A DNA stretch of 7,241 nt from an uncultured Dorea sp. GTDB lineage: Bacteria; Bacillota; Clostridia; Lachnospirales; Lachnospiraceae. This document shows positions 1 to 4,959 of the stretch, in pieces (position 1 is the stretch's first letter; each line of letters opens with the position of its first letter). The position numbers were made by a program, and so were the translations under genes. The stretch is from contig CAJTUQ010000021.1 of assembly GCA_910579335.1 (NCBI GenBank), forward strand, positions 1 through 7,241, written 5' to 3'. The notes below the pieces were generated by a model that ran no database searches, was not told the DNA's origin, and saw only the letters and a program-made list of their open reading frames with translations.

Positions 1-479
1 CTTTTTGGCACTTCAATTACTGCGATAGTGGCGTCTGCGTTGCATTCGTTATGGTAAGCAAGCATTTTGGCATAATTCATCTTATAGATGTGGTCTCCGG
101 AAAGTACGAGTAAATAGTCCGGGGAGTAAGAATCGATAAAATCAATATTCTGCGAAATTGCATCTGCAGTTCCCCGGTAAACGTCCAGATTCGCGTCTGC
201 TTTCTCTCTCGGAGGCAGGACAAATACGCCGCTGTCTCTTGCATCAAGTCCCCAGCGTCCGCCTGCTGCCACATAACTATTCAAAAGTACGGATTCGTAT
301 TGTGTAAGGACGCCTACGACGTCAATTCCGCTATTTGCACAGTTACTGAGAGGAAAGTCTACAATACGGTACTTTCCACCATATGAAACGGCCGGCTTGG
401 CAACTTTATTAGTCAAATCATGAAGACGGCTGCCGCGGCCGCCGGCCAAAATCATTGCTAGCATGTTATTTTGTTTCAT
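1..479 (-). CDS. glgC: Glucose-1-phosphate adenylyltransferase, N-terminal part (runs off the left edge)
   Basis: ADP-glucose pyrophosphorylase makes ADP-glucose from ATP and glucose-1-phosphate, the committed step of bacterial glycogen synthesis in the cytoplasm. Seen here are the first 159 residues of an enzyme usually about 380-425 long. They include the nucleotidyltransferase signature LAGGRGSRL (residues 11-19), the conserved KPAVSYGGKYRIVDFPLSN block (28-46), AAGGRWGLDA (71-80), YRGTADAI (101-108) and the metal/nucleotide-binding LSGDHIYKMNY (126-136). The start at 479 matches the family N-terminus a few residues before the glycine-rich loop and is preceded by a GAGAGG ribosome site about 9 bases upstream. 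In Firmicutes glgC is often followed by glgD, which would lie outside the window. The gene is divergent from the kinase-like gene. No frameshift is visible, and truncation is only by the window edge. Confidence 0.96.
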   Translation of the reverse strand, partial: MKQNNMLAMILAGGRGSRLHDLTNKVAKPAVSYGGKYRIVDFPLSNCANSGIDVVGVLTQYESVLLNSYVAAGGRWGLDARDSGVFVLPPREKADANLDVYRGTADAISQNIDFIDSYSPDYLLVLSGDHIYKMNYAKMLAYHNECNADATIAVIEVPK

Positions 480-520
480 AATGAGTCCTCTCTTTCATTA
501 GATGTTGGATGTTGGTTTAT

Positions 521-549
521 ATTATACAATTATTTCTCAGTATTTTCCA
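521..549 (-). promoter_or_regulatory. Predicted sigma-A-type promoter of glgC
   Basis: On the minus strand there is a perfect TATAAT (521-526) with TGGAAA (544-549, four of six matches to TTGACA) 17 bp upstream. It lies about 42 bp before the glgC start. The predicted untranslated leader carries a short tandem CAACATC repeat (501-514) and then the GAGAGG ribosome site. No clear operator is seen. Confidence 0.6.
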
Positions 550-663
550 CGTTTTTAGACAAAAAAACCATATTTCATGTAAAAAAATCATACCAGATAC
601 ATGTACAACATTTCTATTCCTTATGATGTGAAAAAATGATAATAATTTTAGAAAGAGAATTAA

Positions 664-694
664 TTTCCTTTTCTGCGAGGATTTGTAGTATAAT
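664..694 (+). promoter_or_regulatory. Possible promoter of the kinase-like/transporter operon
   Basis: A perfect TATAAT lies at 689-694 in an AT-rich stretch, about 76 bp upstream of the start at 771. The -35 region is poor (TTCCTT or TCCTTT at 16-19 bp spacing). A TG dinucleotide sits two bases too far upstream to be a standard extended -10. The rest of the 480-770 divergent intergenic region shows no gene. Confidence 0.4.
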
Positions 695-770
695 ATAAAA
701 AATATAGGACAGAGGGACTGTTTTAGGAGGAGGCCGGCAATTTACGATCTGACAAAAGGAGGGACTTTTT

Positions 771-1388
771 ATGAAAGAGCACAAAATCATAACGATAGGA
801 AGACAATTTGGAAGCGGAGGACATGAAATTGGAAATCTTTTAGCGACGCGTCTGGATATCCCGCTGTACGATAATAATCTTGTGCGGATGGTGGCAAAAA
901 AGCTGGATATCCGTGAGGAGACGGCACGCGCTGTAGATGAGACGACTCTTAACAGCTTTCTTGCGGGATATGTGCTTGCGCCGATGGAGTATGCTAAAAA
1001 TGCGGGCAGCATAGAGACGATTCAGCCGCTCAATGAACAAGTGCATGAGCTTCAGTCTGAGATTATCCGCAAGCTGGCATACAGAGGCCCCTGTGTAATC
1101 GTGGGGCGGTGCGCAGATTATGTACTCAAGGATTATGAAAACTGTATCGATGTGTTTATATGTGCAGATATGGAAGACCGTATCAGAAGAATTGCGAAGC
1201 GGTATGATATGTCAGAGCGCAAGGCGGCCGACAGAATCGTGAAAGTCGACAGAGAGCGCAAATACTATTATGAATCCCATACCGGGCTGGAATGGGGGAG
1301 TACGGATACATACCAGATTATTTTGAATGCCAGCAGGCTTGGCATTGAAAAAATGGTGGATATGCTTGAGATGATATATAAAGCATAA
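771..1388 (+). CDS. Cytidylate-kinase-like family protein (Cytidylate_kin2 type)
   Basis: A 205-residue cytosolic P-loop protein of the cytidylate-kinase-like family common in Clostridia. A phosphate-binding loop GRQFGSGGHEIG is at residues 10-21, followed by a substrate-side helix. There is a second conserved strand VIVGRCADYVL (109-119), a helix with DRIRRIAKRYDMSE (136-149), and a late conserved block DRERKYYYESHTGLEWG (160-176) that corresponds to the lid/substrate region. It differs from the true CMP kinase Cmk, so the substrate is unknown; it may phosphorylate a nucleoside monophosphate or another small molecule. The start is set by AAAGGAGGG (755-763), 7 bases upstream. A second GGAGG-like site at 725-730 has no start codon after it. 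The transporter gene follows after 23 bp, suggesting a shared transcript. Confidence 0.88.
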   Translation: MKEHKIITIGRQFGSGGHEIGNLLATRLDIPLYDNNLVRMVAKKLDIREETARAVDETTLNSFLAGYVLAPMEYAKNAGSIETIQPLNEQVHELQSEIIRKLAYRGPCVIVGRCADYVLKDYENCIDVFICADMEDRIRRIAKRYDMSERKAADRIVKVDRERKYYYESHTGLEWGSTDTYQIILNASRLGIEKMVDMLEMIYKA

Positions 1389-1411
1389 ATGAGTTGGAAG
1401 GTTAATGGTAT

Positions 1412-2275
1412 ATGGATTTGATGCTGGACATTATTATTGATACTGTGCTTGACTGCCTGAAGATGCTGCCTTTTTTGATGGCTGCGTTTCTTCTTGTTGA
1501 AATGCTGGAACAATATTCCGGCAACTTTGTGGGAAGGCTGTTTCAAAGGATAGGAAAAGCAGGGCCGGTTGTCGGGGCATTTGCAGGATGCGTGCCTCAA
1601 TGCGGGTTTTCGGTGATGGCGGCGAACTTGTATGCCGGAGGGGTTATTTCACCGGGGACATTATTAGCAGTATTTCTTGCAACATCGGATGAAGCAGTAT
1701 TAATTATTTTGAGCGTTCCCGAACGATTTAAGGAGGTGGGGATGCTCTTGGCGGTAAAGATTTTTATTGCCGTTACAGCGGGATATATCGTTGACTTGTT
1801 TTGCAAAAATAAATTAGAAACTGCAAAAGGAAGCGGGCAGGTATGCGGCGGCTGCGGCGGCCATGAAAAGGGCGCCGGAATCTTTCTTCCCGCATGGAGG
1901 CATACAAGGAGGATTTTTGTATATCTGCTTGTGTTTACAGGGATTCTGAATCTTTGTATACAGCTTTTGGGGCTGGATCGTTTGTCGTCGTTTCTTCTTG
2001 GGAATACAATCTTTCAGCCGGCTGCGGCGGCAGTCATAGGTTTTATTCCCAACTGTGCGGCGTCGGTAGTTCTGACACAGCTGTATTTAAGCGGAGCGAT
2101 ATCTTTTCCTTCAGCAGCAGCCGGGCTTTGTACGGGAACGGGGGCGGGCTTTATCGTGCTATGCAAGGTAAATTGTCACAAAAAAGAAAATGCTAAAATA
2201 GCCGGGTTATTGTTTATTTTTGCGGTCGTTGCGGGAATCGTACTTGGGTATATGGAAATATTCATAGGATTTTAG
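1412..2275 (+). CDS. ArsP_2-type putative heavy-metal/arsenic efflux permease
   Basis: A 287-residue polytopic membrane protein resembling the family annotated as 'putative 10TM heavy-metal exporter', 'arsenic efflux protein' or 'putative manganese transporter' (ArsP_2). The substrate is not settled by sequence. Hydrophobic segments lie roughly at residues 5-30, 50-72, 80-100, 110-130, 168-186, 204-226, 230-252 and 263-286. The two halves repeat one motif: GCVPQCGFSVMAANLYAGGVIS (59-80) and GFIPNCAASVVLTQLYLSGAIS (210-231), so the protein looks like an internal duplication. Cysteines C60, C64 and C215 sit in these motifs. The loop between halves has CGGCGGHEKG (145-154), a plausible metal-binding patch. 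The start has GGAAGG (1396-1401) 10 bases upstream. No arsR-like regulator is adjacent. Confidence in the family is high, in the substrate low. Confidence 0.85.
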   Translation: MDLMLDIIIDTVLDCLKMLPFLMAAFLLVEMLEQYSGNFVGRLFQRIGKAGPVVGAFAGCVPQCGFSVMAANLYAGGVISPGTLLAVFLATSDEAVLIILSVPERFKEVGMLLAVKIFIAVTAGYIVDLFCKNKLETAKGSGQVCGGCGGHEKGAGIFLPAWRHTRRIFVYLLVFTGILNLCIQLLGLDRLSSFLLGNTIFQPAAAAVIGFIPNCAASVVLTQLYLSGAISFPSAAAGLCTGTGAGFIVLCKVNCHKKENAKIAGLLFIFAVVAGIVLGYMEIFIGF

Positions 2276-2314
2276 GCGGAAAGGCGGTGTTTTTAGGGCA
2301 AAACAATGGGATTT

Positions 2315-2335
2315 TGCAAGAGAATTGCATTTTTT
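2315..2335 (+). terminator. Weak possible terminator after the transporter gene
   Basis: A short hairpin TGCAA-gagaa-TTGCA is followed directly by six T. The stem is only 5 bp. It overlaps the -35 element of the next promoter, so it may be coincidental. A neighbouring GCAAAA/TTTTGC pair (about 2298-2317) offers an alternative fold. Confidence 0.25.
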
Positions 2336-2352
2336 CAGAGATGTGTTATAAT
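2325..2352 (+). promoter_or_regulatory. Promoter of the DUF6465-type gene (extended -10)
   Basis: TTGCAT (2325-2330), a 16-bp spacer and TATAAT (2347-2352) with the extended -10 TG at 2344-2345. It lies 44 bp before the ATG at 2397, so the gene is probably transcribed on its own as well as by any read-through from the transporter. Confidence 0.65.
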
Positions 2353-2396
2353 GTGCACGAAGGCAAAAAGGGCTAATGGGACTAGGAGGAATTATT

Positions 2397-2828
2397 ATGG
2401 CCACAAAGAAAACAACAAAAACATCTGTTGAAACAGTAAAGACAATGGCAGCAAAGACAGTACCAGAGAAAACACCGACAGTTAAAGCGGCGCCCGCAGG
2501 GAGCTCTGCAGATAATAAAATAGCAGCAGAAAAGAAGGTACCTGCAGAGAATAAGGTAACACAAGCAAAGACTCCGGTAAAGAAGGAGACAAAGCCTGCA
2601 TCTGCAAAGAAACCGGCAGCAAAGAAAGAGATAAAAGTAAAGACGGTTGTTGAGTATTACGGAAAGCAGGTTGAGGAGAAGGATATTATTGCCAATGTTA
2701 AGAAAGCATGGACAAAGTCCGGTAAAAAGGTAGGAGATATCAAGAGCGTTGAGCTTTACATAAAGCCGGAGGAGGCTGCGGTTTACTATGTAATCAATAA
2801 GACGGAGACTGGCGCGGTAGCATTCTAA
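2397..2828 (+). CDS. DUF6465-type protein with Lys/Ala/Pro-rich N-terminal tail
   Basis: A 143-residue protein of unknown function. Residues 1-80 are low complexity, rich in Lys, Ala, Thr and Pro, with repeated KK, AAK and PAxKK units reminiscent of histone-H1-like or ribosome-associated tails. The C-terminal part, about residues 82-143, is a compact conserved module (VVEYYGKQVEEKDIIANVKK, then VELYIKPEEAAVYYVIN) that I recognise as the DUF6465 type seen in Lachnospiraceae. No signal peptide or membrane segment is visible. An ATG at 2376 is in frame but would place the strong AGGAGG (2384-2389) inside the coding region. The ATG at 2397 lies 7 bases after that site and is preferred. The basic tail suggests binding to nucleic acid or another polyanion, but this is inference. 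Confidence 0.82.
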   Translation: MATKKTTKTSVETVKTMAAKTVPEKTPTVKAAPAGSSADNKIAAEKKVPAENKVTQAKTPVKKETKPASAKKPAAKKEIKVKTVVEYYGKQVEEKDIIANVKKAWTKSGKKVGDIKSVELYIKPEEAAVYYVINKTETGAVAF

Positions 2829-2850
2829 TATCTGAAAAAGTATGACGGTG

Positions 2851-2880
2851 GCGGTGCGGTACAGACTGCGCCGTTATTTT
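2851..2880 (+). terminator. Intrinsic terminator of the DUF6465-type gene
   Basis: The arms GCGGTGCGGT (2851-2860) and ACTGCGCCGT (2865-2874) form a 10-bp stem with three G-U wobbles and a 4-nt ACAG loop. A TATTTT tail follows. It lies 22 bp after the stop codon. Confidence 0.75.
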
Positions 2881-2927
2881 ATATCCAAATAAAAAATCAG
2901 AAAAATAAGAAAAACAGAAAAAATATA

Positions 2928-2956
2928 TTGACAAATAGAAATTTGAGTGATAATAT
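2928..2956 (+). promoter_or_regulatory. Strong promoter driving the leader/small RNA region
   Basis: A consensus TTGACA (2928-2933), a 17-bp spacer and TAATAT (2951-2956). Immediately upstream, 2888-2927 is almost pure A with few other bases, resembling an UP element that contacts the RNA polymerase alpha subunit. The predicted start of transcription is about 2961-2964. The next confident start codon is nearly 280 bases away, which leaves a long untranslated RNA. Confidence 0.7.
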
Positions 2957-3100
2957 TAGAACATAAACAAAGACAAACCAATGGATAACGAAATTTAAGG
3001 ATTTCACTTATCTAATGTTTGAAAATTCAAAAAGGAGGTACGGACCACCAAAAGCTTAAGTTAGTTTCATTAAAAAAGATTGGGAAAGAGGTATAATCCA

Positions 3101-3121
3101 ATGGATATTGAAGTTCACTGA
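3101..3121 (+). CDS. Possible leader peptide MDIEVH
   Basis: A six-codon ORF with GAGG (3088-3091) 9 bases upstream. Its TGA stop ends on the first base of the terminator stem at 3121. A ribosome held near its end would cover the 5' arm of the terminator, a geometry typical of leader-peptide attenuation. Such a short ORF could easily arise by chance, and there is no run of one regulatory amino acid. Confidence 0.2.
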   Translation: MDIEVH

Positions 3122-3166
3122 AGGTGGGTGTCATTTATGGAATATATTTGATACCCATCTTTTTTG
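3121..3166 (+). terminator. Intrinsic terminator (or attenuator) upstream of the DUF4203 gene
   Basis: AAGGTGGGTGTC (3121-3132) pairs with GATACCCATCTT (3150-3161), giving 12 bp with two G-U wobbles, or 13 bp if the loop-closing A-T is counted. The AU-rich loop is about 17 nt and a T run ends at 3165. It is the 3' end of the candidate leader/small RNA and lies 75 bp before the DUF4203 start, so it either insulates or conditionally controls that gene. Confidence 0.75.
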
Positions 3167-3167
3167 C

Positions 3168-3196
3168 TTGCCTTTATATAGATTGTGAGATAAGAT
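3168..3196 (+). promoter_or_regulatory. Possible separate promoter for the DUF4203 gene
   Basis: TTGCCT (3168-3173), a 17-bp spacer and TAAGAT (3191-3196), each with four of six consensus matches. It lies between the terminator and the ATG at 3241. If it is active, the upstream RNA is an independent small RNA; if not, the terminator must be read through. Confidence 0.3.
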
Positions 3197-3240
3197 ATTA
3201 TCAAGGGGGAAAGATATTCAGCAACAAAGGAGAAGGAAGT

Positions 3241-3972
3241 ATGGATAATTTACAGAATTTAACGGAGCTTGTCAGGGAAATCGGAAGTTCGGACGGGCCG
3301 ACGGCGGTATTTGCAGCCGGTAAGCTTGGGAAGATAGGTATGGGTGCGGCGATAGCATCTGTTGTTATCGGTTTGTTATTTTGTTTTTTGGGGTTAAAAC
3401 TAATAAAAGTTATATCCGCCCTGATCGGGCTGGGCGTAGGCGCGGCAGTGGGCGGCATTGTCAGCAGCGCGGCAGATATTACAGGATTTACAAGAATCAT
3501 TATCGTTTTTGCAGCAGCGGTTTTTCTGGGGGCGCTGATATATTTCCTGCACAGGGTCGGAATTTTTCTTATGACGTTTATCGCTACCGTTTCGGCAGTG
3601 TTTACTTTTGTCGGTGCCAGTGAAAAGGTGTATGTTATGGCTGCCTTGGGTGCGGCTCTTATTTTGGGGATTGCGGCAATGATTTTTGCGGAACCCGGAG
3701 CGATTATTATTACCTCCGTATTAGGCGGAGTGTCAGCAGGAACGGGAATCGTATCGCTTGCGGGACTGACGGGCAATAAGTTTATACTTTTAGGAGTCGC
3801 AGGTGTCATGGCGGTGCTTGGGATGGCAGTACAGTTCATCTTGTATTCCAGAAAGTCCGGCGAGGAGGAAAAGCCGATTCGAAGAAGAATCAGGAAAAAA
3901 AATTCTATGGAATCCGAGGTTGAAAAGGCCAGAATGCTTCTTGATGATGATGAAGAGGAAGATGAATACTAA
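3241..3972 (+). CDS. DUF4203 (TMEM198/TM7SF3-like) seven-helix membrane protein
   Basis: A 243-residue integral membrane protein of unknown function. A short polar N-terminus (1-30) is followed by about seven hydrophobic, glycine- and alanine-rich helices near residues 34-52, 55-74, 84-103, 106-124, 130-149, 154-173 and 180-201. The segment LGLKLIKVISALIGLGVGAAVGG (50-72) is typical of DUF4203 proteins, which include eukaryotic TMEM198. The tail (202-243) has a basic patch RRRIRKK (214-220), then a strongly acidic end DDDEEEDEY. By the positive-inside rule the tail is probably cytoplasmic. The ATG at 3241 has AAGGAG (3227-3232) 8 bases upstream. A longer in-frame GTG start at 3124 would translate through the terminator hairpin and lacks a good ribosome site, so it is rejected. 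No function should be assumed. Confidence 0.8.
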   Translation: MDNLQNLTELVREIGSSDGPTAVFAAGKLGKIGMGAAIASVVIGLLFCFLGLKLIKVISALIGLGVGAAVGGIVSSAADITGFTRIIIVFAAAVFLGALIYFLHRVGIFLMTFIATVSAVFTFVGASEKVYVMAALGAALILGIAAMIFAEPGAIIITSVLGGVSAGTGIVSLAGLTGNKFILLGVAGVMAVLGMAVQFILYSRKSGEEEKPIRRRIRKKNSMESEVEKARMLLDDDEEEDEY

Positions 3973-3982
3973 GTGTAACAGA

Positions 3983-4010
3983 TTGTATTTTCATGAAAAG
4001 ATGGTATAAT
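3983..4010 (+). promoter_or_regulatory. Promoter of the PHP-domain gene, with a palindrome in the spacer
   Basis: TATAAT (4005-4010) with an extended -10 TG (4002-4003). A partial -35 TTGTAT (3983-3988) lies 16 bp upstream. The spacer holds a perfect 12-bp palindrome TTTTCATGAAAA (3988-3999), which could be an operator. The promoter begins only 10 bp after the DUF4203 stop codon, and no terminator is visible between the genes, so read-through is also likely. Confidence 0.6.
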
Positions 4011-4048
4011 AAAAACACGGGAAGAGAAATCGTGAAGGAGGGCTGCTT

Positions 4049-4876
4049 ATGAAGCTTGATATGCACTGTCACGTAAAGGAAGGTTCCATTGACAGTAAGG
4101 TTAGCCTTGATGATTATATTATGAAGCTGAAGGAAGACGGTTTTGATGGGATGCTTATTACAGATCATGATACCTATAAAGGATACAGATATTGGAAATA
4201 TAATATGAAAGGCAGGCTCCATGAGGATTTTGTCGTACTTAAGGGCATGGAATATGATACATGTGATGCAGGGCACATTCTTTGCATTATGCCGGAAGGA
4301 GTCAAGATGCGGCTTTTGGAGCTCAGAGGGATGTCGGTATCTGTGCTGATTGATTTTGTGCATCGGCACGGCGGTATTTTGGGGCCGGCGCATCCGTGCG
4401 GAGAGAAATATATGAGTTTCGCACATACGAAGAAATACTACCGCGCGCCGGAGGTTATTAAAAGGTTTGATTTTATTGAGACTTTTAACGCATGTGAGCC
4501 GGAACATTCTAACGCAGGCGCCTTGAAGCTTGCGGAAAAATATAAAAAGCCGGGAATCGGCGGAAGTGATTCCCATAAGCTTGACTGTGTCGGAAAAGGT
4601 TATACGATTCTTCCGGAGCCGGTTACCTGTGAGACGGAGTTAATTTCCCTGATACGGAAAAAAGTTCCGATTGAGACAGGAGGGACACTTTATACAAGGA
4701 CGACAAAAGAGCGGATTGGAAAGGCGAGTAAGATACTGCCGTATTCATTCTGGTTTTATAATAAAAGCGGGGAGCTGCTGAAGCGGAGAAAACGGAAGCT
4801 TAAAAGCGAGATAGAGAATCCGGTTGATCCGATTGATCCGATTGAATTTGAATATCTGCATGGAAAGATGCAGTAA
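4049..4876 (+). CDS. PHP-domain metal-dependent phosphoesterase
   Basis: A 275-residue cytosolic protein with the full set of PHP (polymerase and histidinol phosphatase) metal-ligand motifs: DMHCH (residues 4-8, H6 and H8), TDHD (38-41), GMEYD (66-70, E68), H76, PAHP (113-116, H115), ETFNA (144-148) and GSDSH (172-176, D174 and H176). These residues bind two or three divalent metals in the family and support phosphate-ester hydrolysis; the substrate cannot be told from sequence. The last 50 residues are outside the core, with a basic patch KRRKRKLKS (245-253) and a VDPIDPI repeat from a 9-bp tandem duplication. The start is fixed by AAGGAGG (4035-4041), 7 bases upstream. It converges on feoB with a shared hairpin. 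A TrpH/RNase-AM-like or histidinol-phosphatase-like role is possible but unproven. Confidence 0.88.
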   Translation: MKLDMHCHVKEGSIDSKVSLDDYIMKLKEDGFDGMLITDHDTYKGYRYWKYNMKGRLHEDFVVLKGMEYDTCDAGHILCIMPEGVKMRLLELRGMSVSVLIDFVHRHGGILGPAHPCGEKYMSFAHTKKYYRAPEVIKRFDFIETFNACEPEHSNAGALKLAEKYKKPGIGGSDSHKLDCVGKGYTILPEPVTCETELISLIRKKVPIETGGTLYTRTTKERIGKASKILPYSFWFYNKSGELLKRRKRKLKSEIENPVDPIDPIEFEYLHGKMQ

Positions 4877-4884
4877 TTATAAAT

Positions 4885-4941
4885 GCCGCAAGATGCCGGC
4901 GCAGGTTGTTTTCAACTGAGCCGGCATCTTGCGGCGTTTTT
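4885..4941. terminator. Bidirectional intrinsic terminator between the PHP gene and feoB
   Basis: A perfect 16-bp inverted repeat has arms GCCGCAAGATGCCGGC (4885-4900) and 4920-4935. It encloses 19 nt that can form a smaller GTTG/CAAC hairpin. On the plus strand it is followed by TTTTT (4937-4941). On the minus strand the tail is ATTTATAATT, weaker but usable. It sits 8 bp after the PHP stop and 25 bp beyond the feoB stop, serving the two convergent units. Confidence 0.9.
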
Positions 4942-4959
4942 GGCATAATACAGAAAATT

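Larger units (their letters stand above)
2961..3166 (+). ncRNA. Candidate ~200-nt small RNA or attenuator leader, unrecognised family
   Basis: This stretch between a strong promoter and an intrinsic terminator has no convincing gene. It contains a perfect ribosome-binding sequence AAAGGAGGT (3031-3039) with no ATG, GTG or TTG at a usable distance. That site is followed by CGGACCACC, which could fold back on it (GGAGGT/ACCACC with one mismatch). A hairpin ATTGG...CCAAT is possible at about 3079-3102. The decamer CCAATGGATA occurs twice (2978-2987 and 3098-3107). I compared it by eye with T-box, SAM, TPP, c-di-GMP, 6S and PyrR-type signatures and none fits. It may be a cis-acting leader of the DUF4203 gene ending at a conditional terminator, or an independent small RNA. 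The 5' boundary is inferred from the promoter. Confidence 0.45.

Noticed and set aside
501..514. Tandem GATGTTG repeat in the glgC leader
   Set aside because: It has only two copies of 7 bp with no clear structure. It is most likely chance in AT-rich DNA.
2376..2396. Upstream in-frame ATG for the DUF6465-type gene
   Set aside because: It would put the AGGAGG site inside the coding sequence, and no ribosome site precedes it. The ATG at 2397 fits better.
3015..3059. 14-codon ORF (MFENSKRRYGPPKA) containing the orphan Shine-Dalgarno
   Set aside because: The only upstream AAGGA is about 13 bases away and there is no other sign of coding. It was kept out as a gene, although the SD inside it is discussed as a finding.
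2961..3166. 6S RNA or T-box leader
   Set aside because: The 5' and 3' ends do not form the long closing stem expected for 6S, and no AGGGTGGNACCGCG-like T-box motif is present.
3124..3240. A GTG start that would add 39 residues to the DUF4203 protein
   Set aside because: The extension runs through a terminator hairpin and its T-run, lacks a proper ribosome site, and the ATG at 3241 has a strong AAGGAG at good spacing.
3201..3839. 212-codon minus-strand ORF opposite the DUF4203 gene
   Set aside because: The translation is a Pro/Ala/Thr/Ile-rich product of the kind expected opposite a Gly/Ala/Ile-rich membrane protein, so it is treated as a shadow.
3905..4576. 223-codon minus-strand ORF opposite the PHP gene
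   Set aside because: It is antisense to a gene with all PHP motifs, its translation resembles no protein I know, and it has no convincing ribosome site.
4822..4847. Short tandem repeat giving VDPIDPI in the PHP protein tail
   Set aside because: This is a simple 9-bp duplication outside the catalytic core, with no sign of function.
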